A stretch of DNA of 64,000 bases from Rhodococcus sp. SMB37 (GTDB lineage: Bacteria; Actinomycetota; Actinomycetes; Mycobacteriales; Mycobacteriaceae): the NCBI RefSeq assembly GCF_004345605.1, contig NZ_SLVY01000004.1, positions 1 through 64,000 of the forward strand. The letters run 5' to 3'. Shown one piece after another: positions 1 through 9,154 of this stretch (the stretch's first letter is position 1; every line of letters begins with the position of its first letter). Below the pieces are notes generated by a model. The model ran no database searches. It worked only from the letters and a program-made list of their open reading frames with translations, and had not been told where the DNA came from. Position numbers and translations under genes: made by a program.

Positions 1-121
1 CAATATCCGGCCGCGGAAGACACTCGGCTGGAGGAAGCCATGTAACGTGCTCGCGGAGTTGATCGCGGGTGTTGCGTTAGCGTCCTGAATCCGCCAGGTA
101 CACGCGACGACAGGTGCACAC

Positions 122-985
122 TCAAACCGGAGCGCCGGCGGCGCGAAGCCGGAGCCGGACCCTGTTCACGATCGACGCCGGCCGGCGTCGCAGCTGCTCG
201 GAGTTCACCCGGATCATCGACCAGCCGAGCGACTCACACGCCTCGTATCGCTCGATGTCCCGCGTGCGTTGTCGTTCGTCCGTCCAATGATGGATTCCGT
301 CGTACTCGACGGCGGTCCGCCACCGTCGCCATCCCATATCGGCTCGCGCGAGTATCCGGGAGCCGTCGACGATCGGCACTTGCGTCTCGGGGACGGGAAG
401 CCCGCCGCGGATGAGTAACAGCCGAACACGGGTCTCCGGAATCGACTCGGCTCCGGGGTCGACCTGAGGGAGGACGTCGCCCAGCTGTGTGAGTCCGCGC
501 TCGCGGGGATGACGCTCGGCGAGCTCGTGGATGTCGCGGGGAGTGAGGTGAGTGACACGGCACAACGCGTCGAGCTGGGCGATCGCATCGTCGGGGTCGA
601 GCCATCGGCCCAGGTCGAATCCGGTCCGCGCCGGTGTGGTGACAGCCATCGAGTCGAGGCGACACACCTCGTCGTCGAGGAGAGTGTCGCCGTGGATCAC
701 GAGTCCTGCCGCGGCACGTCGGCTACCACTGCGGATGAGTTCGGCCGGCGCGCGCGTATCGATCCACTTGCACCCGTGCAGGGCAGCAGCCGACCAGCCG
801 GCAAGTACGCCCCTGCGTCCCGACCACAGCCATGCTGCCTGCGCACGAAGTATCGGCGTCACCGACACTTTCGGATCGATATACACGCCCCGGTGTACCC
901 GGCGAAAGCTCCGGAGCTGCCCCTGAGTCAACCGGCCCGCAGTCACCGCTTCGGTGCCGAGGAACGGAACGTCGAAATCCCCCAC
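122..985 (-). CDS. DUF559 / AbiEi-like domain protein
   Basis: The protein is about 287 residues from a GTG at 985. An in-frame GTG at 1063 would add 26 residues of no recognisable family character, and neither start has a convincing ribosome site. The N-terminal half has the 'GQLRSFRRVHRGVYIDP' pattern of the AbiEi-like/transcriptional-regulator domain found in many mycolata proteins. The C-terminal 100 residues match the DUF559 (Vsr-like endonuclease fold) family, with the acidic 'AVEYDGIHHW' strand and a C-terminal arginine-rich helix. Such proteins are very common and multicopy in Rhodococcus and Mycobacterium. No toxin partner lies next to it, so an antitoxin role is unsupported and its function is unknown. 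Confidence 0.75.
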   Translation of the reverse strand: MGDFDVPFLGTEAVTAGRLTQGQLRSFRRVHRGVYIDPKVSVTPILRAQAAWLWSGRRGVLAGWSAAALHGCKWIDTRAPAELIRSGSRRAAAGLVIHGDTLLDDEVCRLDSMAVTTPARTGFDLGRWLDPDDAIAQLDALCRVTHLTPRDIHELAERHPRERGLTQLGDVLPQVDPGAESIPETRVRLLLIRGGLPVPETQVPIVDGSRILARADMGWRRWRTAVEYDGIHHWTDERQRTRDIERYEACESLGWSMIRVNSEQLRRRPASIVNRVRLRLRAAGAPV

Positions 986-1115
986 GTTCGAGACATTGCC
1001 TGATGTAGGCAGTTCGCGGAAGTGCCGATTCGCGCCCTGTGGATAACTTGATCGAGTGTGCACAACTCGGCGCGGAAACGTCCGAATTACGACAACAACT
1101 GCACACTCGACGACG

Positions 1116-1151
1116 AAGGCGCCCCTCCCGAATGTTCGGGAGGGGCGCCTT
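1116..1151 (-). terminator. Terminator of the alternative ribosomal protein operon
   Basis: A perfect 17-bp inverted repeat (left arm 1116-1132, right arm 1135-1151) lies 12 bp beyond the S18 stop codon. It is GC-rich and strong enough to act as an intrinsic terminator. It separates the S18-S14-L33-L28 operon from the downstream DUF559 gene. Confidence 0.8.
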
Positions 1152-1163
1152 CGAGCGTGTGTC

Positions 1164-1421
1164 CTACTTGCTGCTGACGTAGGGCAGCAGAGCCATCTCG
1201 CGCGCGTTCTTGACGGCGATGGCGACCTCGCGCTGTTGCTGCGGGGTCAGGCCCGTGACGCGGCGGCTGCGGATCTTGCCGCGGTCGGAGATGAACGTGC
1301 GGAGCAGGTTCACATCCTTGTAATCAACATGGTCGATCTTCGCCGCGAAGAGGGGGTTCTTCTTCGGCTTGCGGCCCTCGACGGCCCGCGACTTCTTCGA
1401 CGGCCCTCGTTTGACTGCCAT
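1164..1421 (-). CDS. rpsR2: 30S ribosomal protein S18, zinc-independent paralogue
   Basis: This is an 85-residue S18 starting '[20 protein letters not shown]', with the conserved core '[18 protein letters not shown]' and '[20 protein letters not shown]'. It has no cysteine, whereas the zinc-binding form carries CxxC near the N-terminus, so this is the C-minus paralogue. It is the last gene of a leftward four-gene operon, L28-L33-S14-S18, in the same order as rpmB2-rpmG1-rpsN2-rpsR2 of M. tuberculosis. By analogy it replaces the zinc-containing S18 in ribosomes made during zinc starvation. The ATG at 1421 was chosen because it begins the conserved N-terminus and follows a GAGG-type ribosome site. 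Confidence 0.95.
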   Translation of the reverse strand: MAVKRGPSKKSRAVEGRKPKKNPLFAAKIDHVDYKDVNLLRTFISDRGKIRSRRVTGLTPQQQREVAIAVKNAREMALLPYVSSK

Positions 1422-1431
1422 GTTTCGCTCC

Positions 1432-1737
1432 TCACCAGCTCGACTTGTGGACGCCGGGCAACTCCCCGCGGTGGGCCATCTCGCGTACACGTACTCGCGA
1501 GAGCCCGAACTTACGCAGGTGGCCGCGTGGGCGACCGTCGGCAGCGTCTCGATTGCGCAATCGTACCGGACTGGCGTCGCGGGGCAGGCGCTGGAGGGCG
1601 GCCTGTGCTGAGGCGCGCTCCTCGTCGGTGCTCGTCGGTCTGCGGATCGTGTCCTTCAGGGCTGCGCGACGCTCGGCGTAGCGCGCGACTATCAGCTTGC
1701 GTTGTTCGTTGCGGGCGATCTTGGACTTCTTGGCCAC
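1432..1737 (-). CDS. rpsN2: 30S ribosomal protein S14, zinc-independent paralogue
   Basis: This 101-residue long-form S14 begins at a GTG ('[20 protein letters not shown]'). It has the typical '[20 protein letters not shown]' centre and '[20 protein letters not shown]' C-terminus. The CxxC...CxxC zinc knuckle of the short S14 form is absent. The start lies 2 bp after the L33 stop, so translation is probably coupled. It belongs to the zinc-starvation ribosomal operon and replaces the zinc-bound S14 when Zur is inactive (inferred from mycobacteria). Confidence 0.95.
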   Translation of the reverse strand: MAKKSKIARNEQRKLIVARYAERRAALKDTIRRPTSTDEERASAQAALQRLPRDASPVRLRNRDAADGRPRGHLRKFGLSRVRVREMAHRGELPGVHKSSW

Positions 1738-1739
1738 GG

Positions 1740-1904
1740 CTACTTCTCCTCTCGGAAATCGACGTGCCTGCGAAGCGTCGGATCGTATTTTCGCAGGACC
1801 AGGCGGTCGGGGTCGTTGCGGCGGTTCTTGCGGGTGACGTAGGTGTATCCGGTCCCGGCCGTCGACCGGAGCTTCACGATCGGCCGGATCTCGTTTCGTG
1901 CCAT
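1740..1904 (-). CDS. rpmG2: 50S ribosomal protein L33, zinc-independent paralogue
   Basis: This is a 54-residue L33 ('[20 protein letters not shown]') ending '[10 protein letters not shown]', the usual L33 length. No cysteine is present, so the CxxC pairs of the zinc form are missing. Its ATG (1902-1904) overlaps the TGA of the upstream L28 gene (1904-1906) in a TGATG arrangement, which implies translational coupling. It is the second gene of the L28-L33-S14-S18 operon. Confidence 0.95.
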   Translation of the reverse strand: MARNEIRPIVKLRSTAGTGYTYVTRKNRRNDPDRLVLRKYDPTLRRHVDFREEK

Positions 1905-2140
1905 CAGATCTTTTCTCCTCTCGCGCGCAGCCGGGCGATCACTGCGTCGATGCCGTCGCGGTCGATGGTCTTGATGCCCTTCGCGGAGAGGGTGAGCGTG
2001 ACGCGTCGCCCCTCGGACGGGACGAAGTACGTCTTGCGCTGGATGTTGGGGTTCCAGCGCCGGCTGGTGCGGACGTGGGAGTGCGAGACGGATTTCCCGA
2101 ATCCGGGGGAGCGCCCGGTGACCTGGCAGTGCGCCGACAC
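1904..2140 (-). CDS. rpmB2: 50S ribosomal protein L28, zinc-independent paralogue
   Basis: This is a 78-residue L28 starting at GTG 2140 ('[20 protein letters not shown]', '[20 protein letters not shown]'). Only one cysteine remains of the CxxC that binds zinc in the housekeeping L28, and the C-terminal CxxC is absent. It is the first gene of the leftward zinc-starvation operon. The promoter region upstream holds two Zur-like boxes shared with the divergent COG0523-like gene. Confidence 0.95.
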   Translation of the reverse strand: MSAHCQVTGRSPGFGKSVSHSHVRTSRRWNPNIQRKTYFVPSEGRRVTLTLSAKGIKTIDRDGIDAVIARLRARGEKI

Positions 2141-2177
2141 GATGTGTCCTTCCTGTCGGCCGCCCCGTAGAGCGTAA

Positions 2178-2192
2178 CGACAATCATTTTCG
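2178..2192. promoter_or_regulatory. Zur-like operator 1 (L28 operon side)
   Basis: The 15-bp site CGACAATCATTTTCG is a near-palindrome around a central C. It resembles the actinobacterial Zur box (TGAAAATCATTTTCA type, 7-1-7) with three mismatches. It lies 38 bp upstream of the L28 start. Repression when zinc is plentiful is inferred from the site and the genes it flanks. No zur gene is in the window. Confidence 0.7.
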
Positions 2193-2231
2193 ACAAATGG
2201 CGGGGCCGACTGTACGCTGCCGAATGGCTAA

Positions 2232-2246
2232 TGACAATCATTATCG
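2232..2246. promoter_or_regulatory. Zur-like operator 2 (COG0523 side)
   Basis: TGACAATCATTATCG is a second copy of the same 7-1-7 motif. It starts 54 bp from the first and sits directly before the ribosome site (GAAAGGAGG, 2246-2254) of the rightward COG0523-like gene. Two boxes, one per divergent arm, fit coordinated zinc control of both transcripts. Confidence 0.7.
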
Positions 2247-2258
2247 AAAGGAGGCGCG

Positions 2259-3500
2259 GTGGATACCAGGACACCGCTGATCCTCGTGGCGGGTCGGGGC
2301 GGAGTCGACACTCGTGATGCAGGCGCGGCACAGGTCGCCAACGGGTTCCTGCGGACGGGCACGATCGTCGTCCACCACGACCTCTCGCACGTCGGCGATG
2401 GCATCGTGCACCGCACGGTCACCACGTCGGACGATCGGCGACACGAAGCACTCGAACTCGCGCACGCCTGTGTGTCCTGCACCCTGCGGGAAGATCTCCT
2501 GCCGTTGCTGCGCCGGCTGCACAGACGATCCGATGTCGACCGGATCGTGCTCCACCTCGACCCGCAACTCGAACCCGAGGCACTGAGCTGGGCGATCGAG
2601 CACGTCGTCGTCGCAGATGTCGTCGGGCAGATCGACGGTCCCGCCTCCCGTGACGTGCGCATCGACGGAGTCGTCACGTGCGTGGACGCCGCCACGTGGA
2701 TGACCGATGCCACCGGCGACGAGGACATTGCGACCACACCCGACGACGAACGCACCGTCGCCCAGGTGGTGGTGGGACAGGTCGAGTTCGCAGACGCTCT
2801 CGTCGTCCGGCCCGGAGCCGACGGCTGGGCACAGGCCCGGCTCCACGCCGTCCTGGCCAGGCTCGCACCCGACGCGCCCATCGCGTGGAGCATGAACCCC
2901 GACGTCGAGGCACTGCTACAGCGGATCCCGTCCAGCGCGCGACGCGGGGAGATCTCCGATGCACACTCACCGCTGTTGCGCGGCCAACCACCGCTCGACG
3001 ACGACTGCGGCATCCGGCTGCTCGAATTCGGCGCACAGCGACCCTTTCATCCCCAGCGACTCCACGAGGCGATCGACGTCCTGCTCGACGGAGTCGTGCG
3101 CACTCGCGGCCGCGCCTGGGTTGCGACCCAGCCCGACAATGCGCTGATCATCGAGTCTGCGGGGTGTGGACTGCGCGTCGCGCACGGTGGACCGTGGCTC
3201 GCGTCGATGCCTCCCGGACAACAACAGGGCATCCCCGATGCACGCCGTGCCATGGCTGCTCTGCGCTGGAGCGACACCTACGGAGACCGCGACAGCTCTC
3301 TCGTCGTGCTCGTCCACGACGCCGATCCCGACACCGTGCTCGGTGCATTGCGACACGCCCTCCTCACCGACGACGAATTCGCCCACCCCGAGCTGTGGCC
3401 GACGTGGGACGACCCGTTCGGCCACTACCACCAGGACCCGTGCGCAGATCTGCCGACCGAACGCACGGAATCAGGCTCTGAAATGAGAGGTCACCCATGA
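2259..3500 (+). CDS. COG0523/CobW-like protein with degenerate P-loop, Mrf-type candidate
   Basis: The protein is 413 residues, with a GTG start 4 bp after a strong GAAAGGAGG ribosome site. It has the overall layout of COG0523 (CobW/YciC/ZigA) metal-handling GTPases, including a CobW C-terminal-like domain (about 250-390). Two hallmarks are altered. The Walker A position near the N-terminus reads '[11 protein letters not shown]' with no GKT. The metal motif CxCC is 'CVSC' (Cys71, Cys74). GTP hydrolysis is therefore doubtful. Context is decisive: it is divergent from the zinc-independent ribosomal proteins, upstream of L31 type B, and behind a Zur-like box. In M. smegmatis a COG0523-like Zur-regulated protein, Mrf, recruits the hibernation factor MPY to ribosomes under zinc starvation. 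This gene is a good candidate for the same role (inference). Confidence 0.8.
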   Translation: MDTRTPLILVAGRGGVDTRDAGAAQVANGFLRTGTIVVHHDLSHVGDGIVHRTVTTSDDRRHEALELAHACVSCTLREDLLPLLRRLHRRSDVDRIVLHLDPQLEPEALSWAIEHVVVADVVGQIDGPASRDVRIDGVVTCVDAATWMTDATGDEDIATTPDDERTVAQVVVGQVEFADALVVRPGADGWAQARLHAVLARLAPDAPIAWSMNPDVEALLQRIPSSARRGEISDAHSPLLRGQPPLDDDCGIRLLEFGAQRPFHPQRLHEAIDVLLDGVVRTRGRAWVATQPDNALIIESAGCGLRVAHGGPWLASMPPGQQQGIPDARRAMAALRWSDTYGDRDSSLVVLVHDADPDTVLGALRHALLTDDEFAHPELWPTWDDPFGHYHQDPCADLPTERTESGSEMRGHP

Positions 3501-3754
3501 AATCCGGTCTCCACCCCGACTACCACCCGGTCGTGTTCCAGGACGCGAATACGGGATCGACGTTCCTGACGCGCTCGACGATCACCTCTGATCGCACGGT
3601 CGAGTGGTCGGACGGCAATACCTATCCGCTCGTGGTCGTCGACGTCACCAATGAGTCGCACCCCTTCTGGACAGGAACGGCCCGCGTGCTCGACGCCGCC
3701 GGACGCGTCGAGAAGTTCGAACGCAAATACGGGACCAGGCGTCCCCGCTGCTGA
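3497..3754 (+). CDS. rpmE2: 50S ribosomal protein L31 type B
   Basis: This is an 85-residue L31 of the zinc-independent type B ('[20 protein letters not shown]', '[20 protein letters not shown]', '[11 protein letters not shown]'). The four zinc cysteines of type A are absent; a lone Cys ends an unusual basic tail 'TRRPRC'. Its ATG overlaps the TGA of the COG0523-like gene (ATGA), and 'AGAGGT' precedes it, so the two are cotranslated. It is part of the Zur-controlled rightward transcript. A TnpB element begins just after the stop. Confidence 0.95.
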   Translation: MKSGLHPDYHPVVFQDANTGSTFLTRSTITSDRTVEWSDGNTYPLVVVDVTNESHPFWTGTARVLDAAGRVEKFERKYGTRRPRC

Positions 3755-3775
3755 CCGGAGAACGTAGCGCGCAAG

Positions 3776-3795
3776 CCTGGTCCTTCAGGGCCGGG
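3776..3795 (+). repeat. Left-end hairpin of the TnpB element
   Basis: The arms CCTGGTCC and GGGCCGGG close on a TTCA loop. The stem is fully paired when two G-U wobbles are allowed. It mirrors the right-end hairpin at 5050-5071, including the loop sequence, which supports a common single-strand transposase recognition structure. Confidence 0.7.
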
Positions 3796-3838
3796 TCAGC
3801 GCATCAATCATGTCGGTGGTCGTGGCTACGGTCTTGCT

Positions 3839-4987
3839 GTGCAGCTTCGATACCAGTACCGCGTCTACCCGACGCCCAGGCAGCAGCACATGCTGGCCCG
3901 CTCGTTCGGATGCGCACGGGTGGTGTTCAACGATGCACTCCGGGCACGGCAGGACGCGTACGCGGCCGGGGTGACGCTCTCGGACACCGACGTGCAGAAG
4001 CAGGTGGTCACCGCAGCGAAGAAGACCCCACCACGGGCGTGGCTGGCCGAGGTGGCGTCGGTGGTGTTGGTCCAAGCCTGTCAGGACGCGCGGCGCGCGT
4101 ACCGCAACTGGTTCGACTCGATGTCGGGGAAGCGCAAGGGCCGCAAGGTCGGCCCGCCGCGGTTCCGGTCCCGCAAAGACAACCGGCAGGCGATCCGGCT
4201 CACCCGCAACGGGTTCTCGCTGCGCCCGAACCGGAAGCTGTACATCGCGAAGGTCGGCGAGCTGAAAGTGTCGTGGTCGCGGGATCTGCCGTCGGTACCG
4301 TCGTCGGTCACGATCATCAAGGATGCCGCGGGCAGGTACTTCGCCAGTTTTGTCGTCGAGACGACCGACGATCCGTTGCCGGAGTGCGACGCGGAGGTCG
4401 GTATCGACCTGGGGCTCGCGACGTTCGCGGTGCTCTCGGACGGGAAGGTCATCGAGTCCCCGAAGTTCCTCCGCCAGGCCGAACGGCGGTTGAAGAAAGC
4501 GCAACAGGCTCTGTCCCGCACACAGAAGGGATCGAAGAACAGGGTCAAGGCGCGTATCCGTGTCGCCCAGGCCCATGCCATGGTGGCCGATGCCCGCAAG
4601 GATTGGGCGCACAAGCAGTCCACGGTGATCATCCGCGAGAATCAAGCGGTGTTCGTCGAGGATTTGTGTGTCACCGGGTTGGCGCGAACCAGGTTGGCGA
4701 AGTCGGTGCACGATGCCGGGTGGGCGATGTTCACCCGCATGCTGGAGGAGAAAGCCGCCCGGTATGGGCGGACCTTCGTGAAGGTGGACCGCTGGTTCCC
4801 GTCGAGTCAGCTGTGCTCGACGTGTGGGGTGCTCGACGGGCCGAAACCGCTTTCGATTCGGGAGTGGCAGTGCGCGGCGTGTGGGGTGGTTCACGACCGC
4901 GACCTCAATGCTGCGAAGAACATCCACGCCGCAGGACGTGCGGAGTGGTTAAACGCCTGCGGAGGGACCGTAAATCCTGCCGTTTAG
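3839..4987 (+). CDS. tnpB: TnpB, RNA-guided RuvC-like endonuclease
   Basis: The protein is 382 residues from a GTG start ('MQLRYQYRVYPTPRQQHMLA', the standard TnpB N-terminus). The RuvC acidic residues look intact: Asp190 in 'GIDLGLA', Glu274 in 'VEDL' and Asp355 in 'DRDLNAAKNIH'. A four-cysteine zinc ribbon lies between them (Cys326/Cys329 and Cys345/Cys348). Full length and complete catalytic residues suggest an active nuclease rather than a TldR-like repressor. TnpB proteins use an omega RNA made from the element's right end, with the guide read from the flanking DNA. No TnpA is nearby. The reading frame runs into the predicted RNA scaffold. Confidence 0.92.
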   Translation: MQLRYQYRVYPTPRQQHMLARSFGCARVVFNDALRARQDAYAAGVTLSDTDVQKQVVTAAKKTPPRAWLAEVASVVLVQACQDARRAYRNWFDSMSGKRKGRKVGPPRFRSRKDNRQAIRLTRNGFSLRPNRKLYIAKVGELKVSWSRDLPSVPSSVTIIKDAAGRYFASFVVETTDDPLPECDAEVGIDLGLATFAVLSDGKVIESPKFLRQAERRLKKAQQALSRTQKGSKNRVKARIRVAQAHAMVADARKDWAHKQSTVIIRENQAVFVEDLCVTGLARTRLAKSVHDAGWAMFTRMLEEKAARYGRTFVKVDRWFPSSQLCSTCGVLDGPKPLSIREWQCAACGVVHDRDLNAAKNIHAAGRAEWLNACGGTVNPAV

Positions 4988-5100
4988 CGGGAGGTAAGTC
5001 CCTGTGAAACAGGAACCCACCGGAGTGGCGCGTGGTGCTGCGGGAGGAATCCCGGTCGTTCACGGCCGGGAGGACGTCAACCGTTCTCAGGCACCTCTCA
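4945..5100 (+). ncRNA. Predicted omega RNA (reRNA) scaffold and guide
   Basis: The RNA would overlap the 3' end of tnpB and run to the right end of the element. Visible pairings are TAAACG (4950-4955) with CGTTTA (4981-4986), CCTGT (5001-5005) with ACAGG (5009-5013), and the terminal hairpin 5050-5071 followed by GGACGTCAA. In the TnpB family the roughly 16-20 nt after the element end act as the guide, here from about 5081. That guide covers the direct-repeat MprA operator. The position follows family rules and no transcript is shown. Confidence 0.6.
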
Positions 5101-5101
5101 G
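5085..5101 (+). promoter_or_regulatory. MprA box upstream of mprA
   Basis: Two TCTCAG hexamers (5085-5090 and 5096-5101) are direct repeats 11 bp apart. This matches the loosely conserved 8-bp direct repeats bound by mycobacterial MprA. A similar pair occurs before pepD with the same 11-bp spacing. The site is 24 bp from the mprA ATG and suggests autoregulation. The TnpB element ends only 4 bp upstream of it. Confidence 0.65.
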
Positions 5102-5124
5102 CGGTCGGGGCCAAAATGGTGCGC

Positions 5125-5814
5125 ATGCGCATCTTGGTGGTCGACGACGACCGGGCGGTGCGGGAATCCCTGCGCCGGTCACTCAGCTTCAACGGCTACA
5201 CGGTCGAACTCGCGACCGACGGGCAGGACGCGCTCGAGAAAGTGGCCGCCGCCCGCCCGGACGCGATGGTGCTCGATGTGATGATGCCCCGCGTCGACGG
5301 GCTCGAAGTGTGCCGTCGGCTGCGGAGCACGGGCGACGACCTGCCCATCCTCGTGCTCACCGCCCGCGACTCGGTGTCGGAGCGAGTTTCCGGCCTCGAT
5401 GCCGGCGCCGACGACTATCTGCCCAAACCGTTCGCACTCGAAGAACTCCTCGCCCGGCTCCGGGCCCTGCTTCGCCGCGCCACCCCGGATCCGGACGGTG
5501 GACTCGAAGACGCCATGCGCTTCGAAGACCTCACCCTCAACCCCGCGACACGCGAGGTCACCCGCGGGGACCGGCAGATCAGCTTCACCCGCACCGAGTT
5601 CGCGCTCATGGAAATGCTCATGGCGAACCCGCGTCGGGTGCTCACGCGTAGCCGGATCCTCGAGGAGGTGTGGGGCTACGACTTCCCGACCTCGGGCAAC
5701 GCCCTCGAGGTGTACGTCGGATATCTGCGTCGCAAGACGGAGGCCGGCGGTGAACCGCGGCTCATCCACACGGTGCGCGGCGTCGGTTACGTGCTGCGCG
5801 AGACTCCTCCGTGA
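5125..5814 (+). CDS. mprA: Response regulator MprA (OmpR family)
   Basis: The protein is 229 residues from the ATG at 5125 ('[20 protein letters not shown]'); an in-frame ATG at 5116 would add three residues. The receiver domain has the acidic pair 'DDD', phospho-acceptor Asp51 in 'VLDVMMP' and Lys in 'YLPKPF'. The C-terminal winged helix contains '[20 protein letters not shown]' and ends '[13 protein letters not shown]', almost identical to M. tuberculosis MprA. The family governs envelope stress and persistence. GTGA overlap couples it to mprB. The MprA box in front suggests self-control. The insertion of the TnpB element just upstream may have replaced distal promoter sequence. Confidence 0.95.
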   Translation: MRILVVDDDRAVRESLRRSLSFNGYTVELATDGQDALEKVAAARPDAMVLDVMMPRVDGLEVCRRLRSTGDDLPILVLTARDSVSERVSGLDAGADDYLPKPFALEELLARLRALLRRATPDPDGGLEDAMRFEDLTLNPATREVTRGDRQISFTRTEFALMEMLMANPRRVLTRSRILEEVWGYDFPTSGNALEVYVGYLRRKTEAGGEPRLIHTVRGVGYVLRETPP

Positions 5815-7202
5815 GTGGGCAGATGAGACCCCCCATGCTGTTGACCCGGTCGGTGCCGTTGCGCACCCGGGTCACGCTGCTCGCCGCGGGGGCGGTGGCT
5901 CTCGCGGTTGCGGTGACGTCCATCGCCGCCTACATGGTGGTTTCGCGTGCTCTCTACTCCGACATCGACAAGCAACTGCAGGCCCGTGCGTCTGCACTCG
6001 TCGAATCCAGCACGCTGATCACCTACGACCCCCGCTACATCGGCGGTGCCCAGCTCTACAGCTCCGATATCAGCGTCGCGCTCGTCTACCCGGATCTCGG
6101 CCGATACGTACCGCCCGGATCGTCGGTACCGATCGGCGCGCCGGAACTCGCCGTCGCGGAAGGTGAGCTGGAGTCGTCGTTGCGGACTGTCGACCAGCAG
6201 CGGGTCCTGGCGCAACAGATCCCCGACGGCAGCACCATCGTCATCGCGCAGCGGTTGCGACCCACGGTGGAGGTGCTCAACCGCCTCGCGAGCGTGCTGT
6301 TCGTCGTCGGCGGGTGCGGAGTGGTGCTCGCCGCGGCCGTCGGCGCGACAGTGGGCCGCACCGGTCTGCGGCCCGTGGCGCGGCTGACCGCCGCCGCCGA
6401 ACGTGTCGCGAGGACCGATGACCTGCGACCGATCCGGGTGACCGGGCACGACGAACTCGCGCGCCTCACCGAGAGCTTCAACATGATGTTGCGGGCGCTC
6501 GCAGAATCGAGGGAACGACAAGCACGGCTCGTCGCCGATGCCGGCCACGAATTGCGCACGCCCCTGACGTCCCTGCGGACCAACATGGAACTGCTCATCG
6601 CCGCGAGCCGCCCGGGGGCGCCGAGCCTGCCCGACGAGGACATGGCCGAACTCCGCGAAGACGTCGTGGGTCAGATCGCGGAACTGTCGACACTGGTCGG
6701 CGACCTCGTCGATCTGGCCCGGGAGGAGGCGCCGGAGACGGTATTCGAGGCCGTCGACATCGCTGAGGTCGTCGATCGCAGCCTCGAGCGCGCACGGCGA
6801 CGTCGCACGGAGATCGATTTCACCGCAGTCACCGAACCGTGGTTCGTGTTCGGCGACCACGCGACCCTCACCCGTGCAGTGGTCAATGTCCTCGACAACG
6901 CCGCGAAGTGGAGCCCGGCCGACGAGGACGTGGTGGTGAGGATGCATCAGATCGGCCCCGGGCTCATGGAATTGACCGTCGACGACGCCGGGCCGGGTAT
7001 CCCCGAGGAAGAGCGGGAGCTGGTGTTCGAACGGTTCTATCGTGCGACCACCGCGCGGTCGATGCCCGGTTCGGGGTTGGGATTGGCGATCGTGCGGCAG
7101 GTCGTGATGAAGCACGGCGGGACGATCGCGGTGGACAGATCGGAACGCGGTGGTGCGCTCATCCGCATCGTGCTTCCGGGCACGCCACAGCTCGACGCCT
7201 AG
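5811..7202 (+). CDS. mprB: Sensor histidine kinase MprB
   Basis: The protein is 463 residues with a GTG start overlapping the mprA stop. An N-terminal membrane helix (about 20-45) and a second (about 160-185) flank an extracytoplasmic sensor region. A HAMP linker (about 180-235) follows. The phospho-acceptor His246 lies in '[12 protein letters not shown]', and the ATPase domain carries N ('[10 protein letters not shown]'), G1 ('[11 protein letters not shown]') and G2 ('GSGLGLAIV') boxes. It phosphorylates MprA in response to envelope stress. In mycobacteria its extracytoplasmic part is held by DnaK and unfolded proteins. The downstream pepD is a typical target and partner. Confidence 0.93.
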   Translation: MSGQMRPPMLLTRSVPLRTRVTLLAAGAVALAVAVTSIAAYMVVSRALYSDIDKQLQARASALVESSTLITYDPRYIGGAQLYSSDISVALVYPDLGRYVPPGSSVPIGAPELAVAEGELESSLRTVDQQRVLAQQIPDGSTIVIAQRLRPTVEVLNRLASVLFVVGGCGVVLAAAVGATVGRTGLRPVARLTAAAERVARTDDLRPIRVTGHDELARLTESFNMMLRALAESRERQARLVADAGHELRTPLTSLRTNMELLIAASRPGAPSLPDEDMAELREDVVGQIAELSTLVGDLVDLAREEAPETVFEAVDIAEVVDRSLERARRRRTEIDFTAVTEPWFVFGDHATLTRAVVNVLDNAAKWSPADEDVVVRMHQIGPGLMELTVDDAGPGIPEEERELVFERFYRATTARSMPGSGLGLAIVRQVVMKHGGTIAVDRSERGGALIRIVLPGTPQLDA

Positions 7203-7261
7203 TAGTGCACAGAGCCCAGGAGTGGACAGAAGGGTAATTGCCAGGAAACTGTGAGCCGATT

Positions 7262-7278
7262 CTTCAGGAGCTTCTCAG
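7262..7278 (+). promoter_or_regulatory. MprA-like box upstream of pepD
   Basis: CTTCAG (7262-7267) and TCTCAG (7273-7278) are direct repeats 11 bp apart, the same geometry as upstream of mprA. The pair lies 74 bp before the pepD start. It supports direct control of the protease by MprA, as reported for mycobacterial pepD. Confidence 0.6.
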
Positions 7279-7351
7279 CCGACAGGTCCATATTGGATGG
7301 AGTACACACCCTCCACTCGGATCGACTCGAAGGACGAAGGCGACGAACGAA

Positions 7352-8578
<1,227 letters not shown>

Positions 8579-8595
8579 TTCAGGAGGCAGACATC

Positions 8596-9150
8596 ATGGA
8601 GATTGTCGAACATACAGCGCGTCCGGAAGACCTGCGAACTACCTTTGACTCCATGGAACTCGAAGCCCCCCGAAAGGGCCGCGCACTTGTCGTCATCGTC
8701 GACGACCGCGTCTCGCACGGAGACAGCCCCGACTCGACCGGCCCACTGGTGACGGAACTGCTTGTCGAAGCCGGTTACGTCGTCGACGGTGTCGTGTCGG
8801 TCTCGGCCGACGAGGTCGAGATCCGCAACGCGCTCAACACCGCGGTGATCGGGGGAGTGGATCTCGTGATCTCCGTCGGCGGAACCGGCGTGACCCCGCG
8901 CGACGTGACCCCGGACGCGACCGCGGACGTGCTCGATCACGAGGTCCGGGGGATCGCCGAAGCTCTGCGGTCGTCCGGTCTGGCATCGGGAGCCGTCGAC
9001 GCGGGTCTGTCGCGCGGTCTGGTCGGGGTGTCGGGTTCGACGCTCGTCGCGAACCTTGCGTCGTCGCGTGCGGCGATCCGCGACGGTATGGCGACGTTGT
9101 TGCCGCTCGCGACCCACGTGATCGACGAGTTGTCGCGAGTGGAGGAGTAG
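8596..9150 (+). CDS. moaB2: MoaB/Mog-type molybdenum cofactor protein
   Basis: The protein is 184 residues. The ATG at 8596 was chosen because a perfect AGGAGG (8582-8587) sits 8 bp before it; an ATG at 8575 overlapping the pepD stop is less well placed. The MoCF-binding domain shows 'RALVVIVDDRVSHGDSPDST', 'VISVGGTGVTPRDVTPDAT' and 'LVGVSGSTLVANLASSRAAI'. MoaB/Mog proteins bind or adenylate molybdopterin. In mycobacteria the orthologue sits in the same place after pepD, and its role in envelope stress is unclear. A short ORF follows within 5 bp. Confidence 0.9.
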   Translation: MEIVEHTARPEDLRTTFDSMELEAPRKGRALVVIVDDRVSHGDSPDSTGPLVTELLVEAGYVVDGVVSVSADEVEIRNALNTAVIGGVDLVISVGGTGVTPRDVTPDATADVLDHEVRGIAEALRSSGLASGAVDAGLSRGLVGVSGSTLVANLASSRAAIRDGMATLLPLATHVIDELSRVEE

Positions 9151-9154
9151 CACC

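Larger units (their letters stand above)
3756..5080 (+). mobile_element. IS200/IS605-type TnpB-only element
   Basis: The element lies between rpmE2 and mprA. It carries one tnpB and no tnpA, so it is an IS1341-like, probably non-autonomous unit. Its left end has a hairpin at 3776-3795 (arms 3776-3783 and 3788-3795, two G-T wobbles). Its right end has a hairpin at 5050-5071 (arms 5050-5058 and 5063-5071, one wobble). Both share a TTCA loop and near-identical stems, as expected for subterminal hairpins read by a TnpA acting in trans. The right boundary is placed after the GTCAA at 5076-5080. The left boundary is less certain; it must lie between the rpmE2 stop and the first hairpin. Confidence 0.75.

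Noticed and set aside
2259-3500. Cobalamin biosynthesis protein CobW
   Set aside because: The CobW label comes from fold only. The P-loop is absent, no cobalamin gene is near, and the neighbours are zinc-independent ribosomal proteins.
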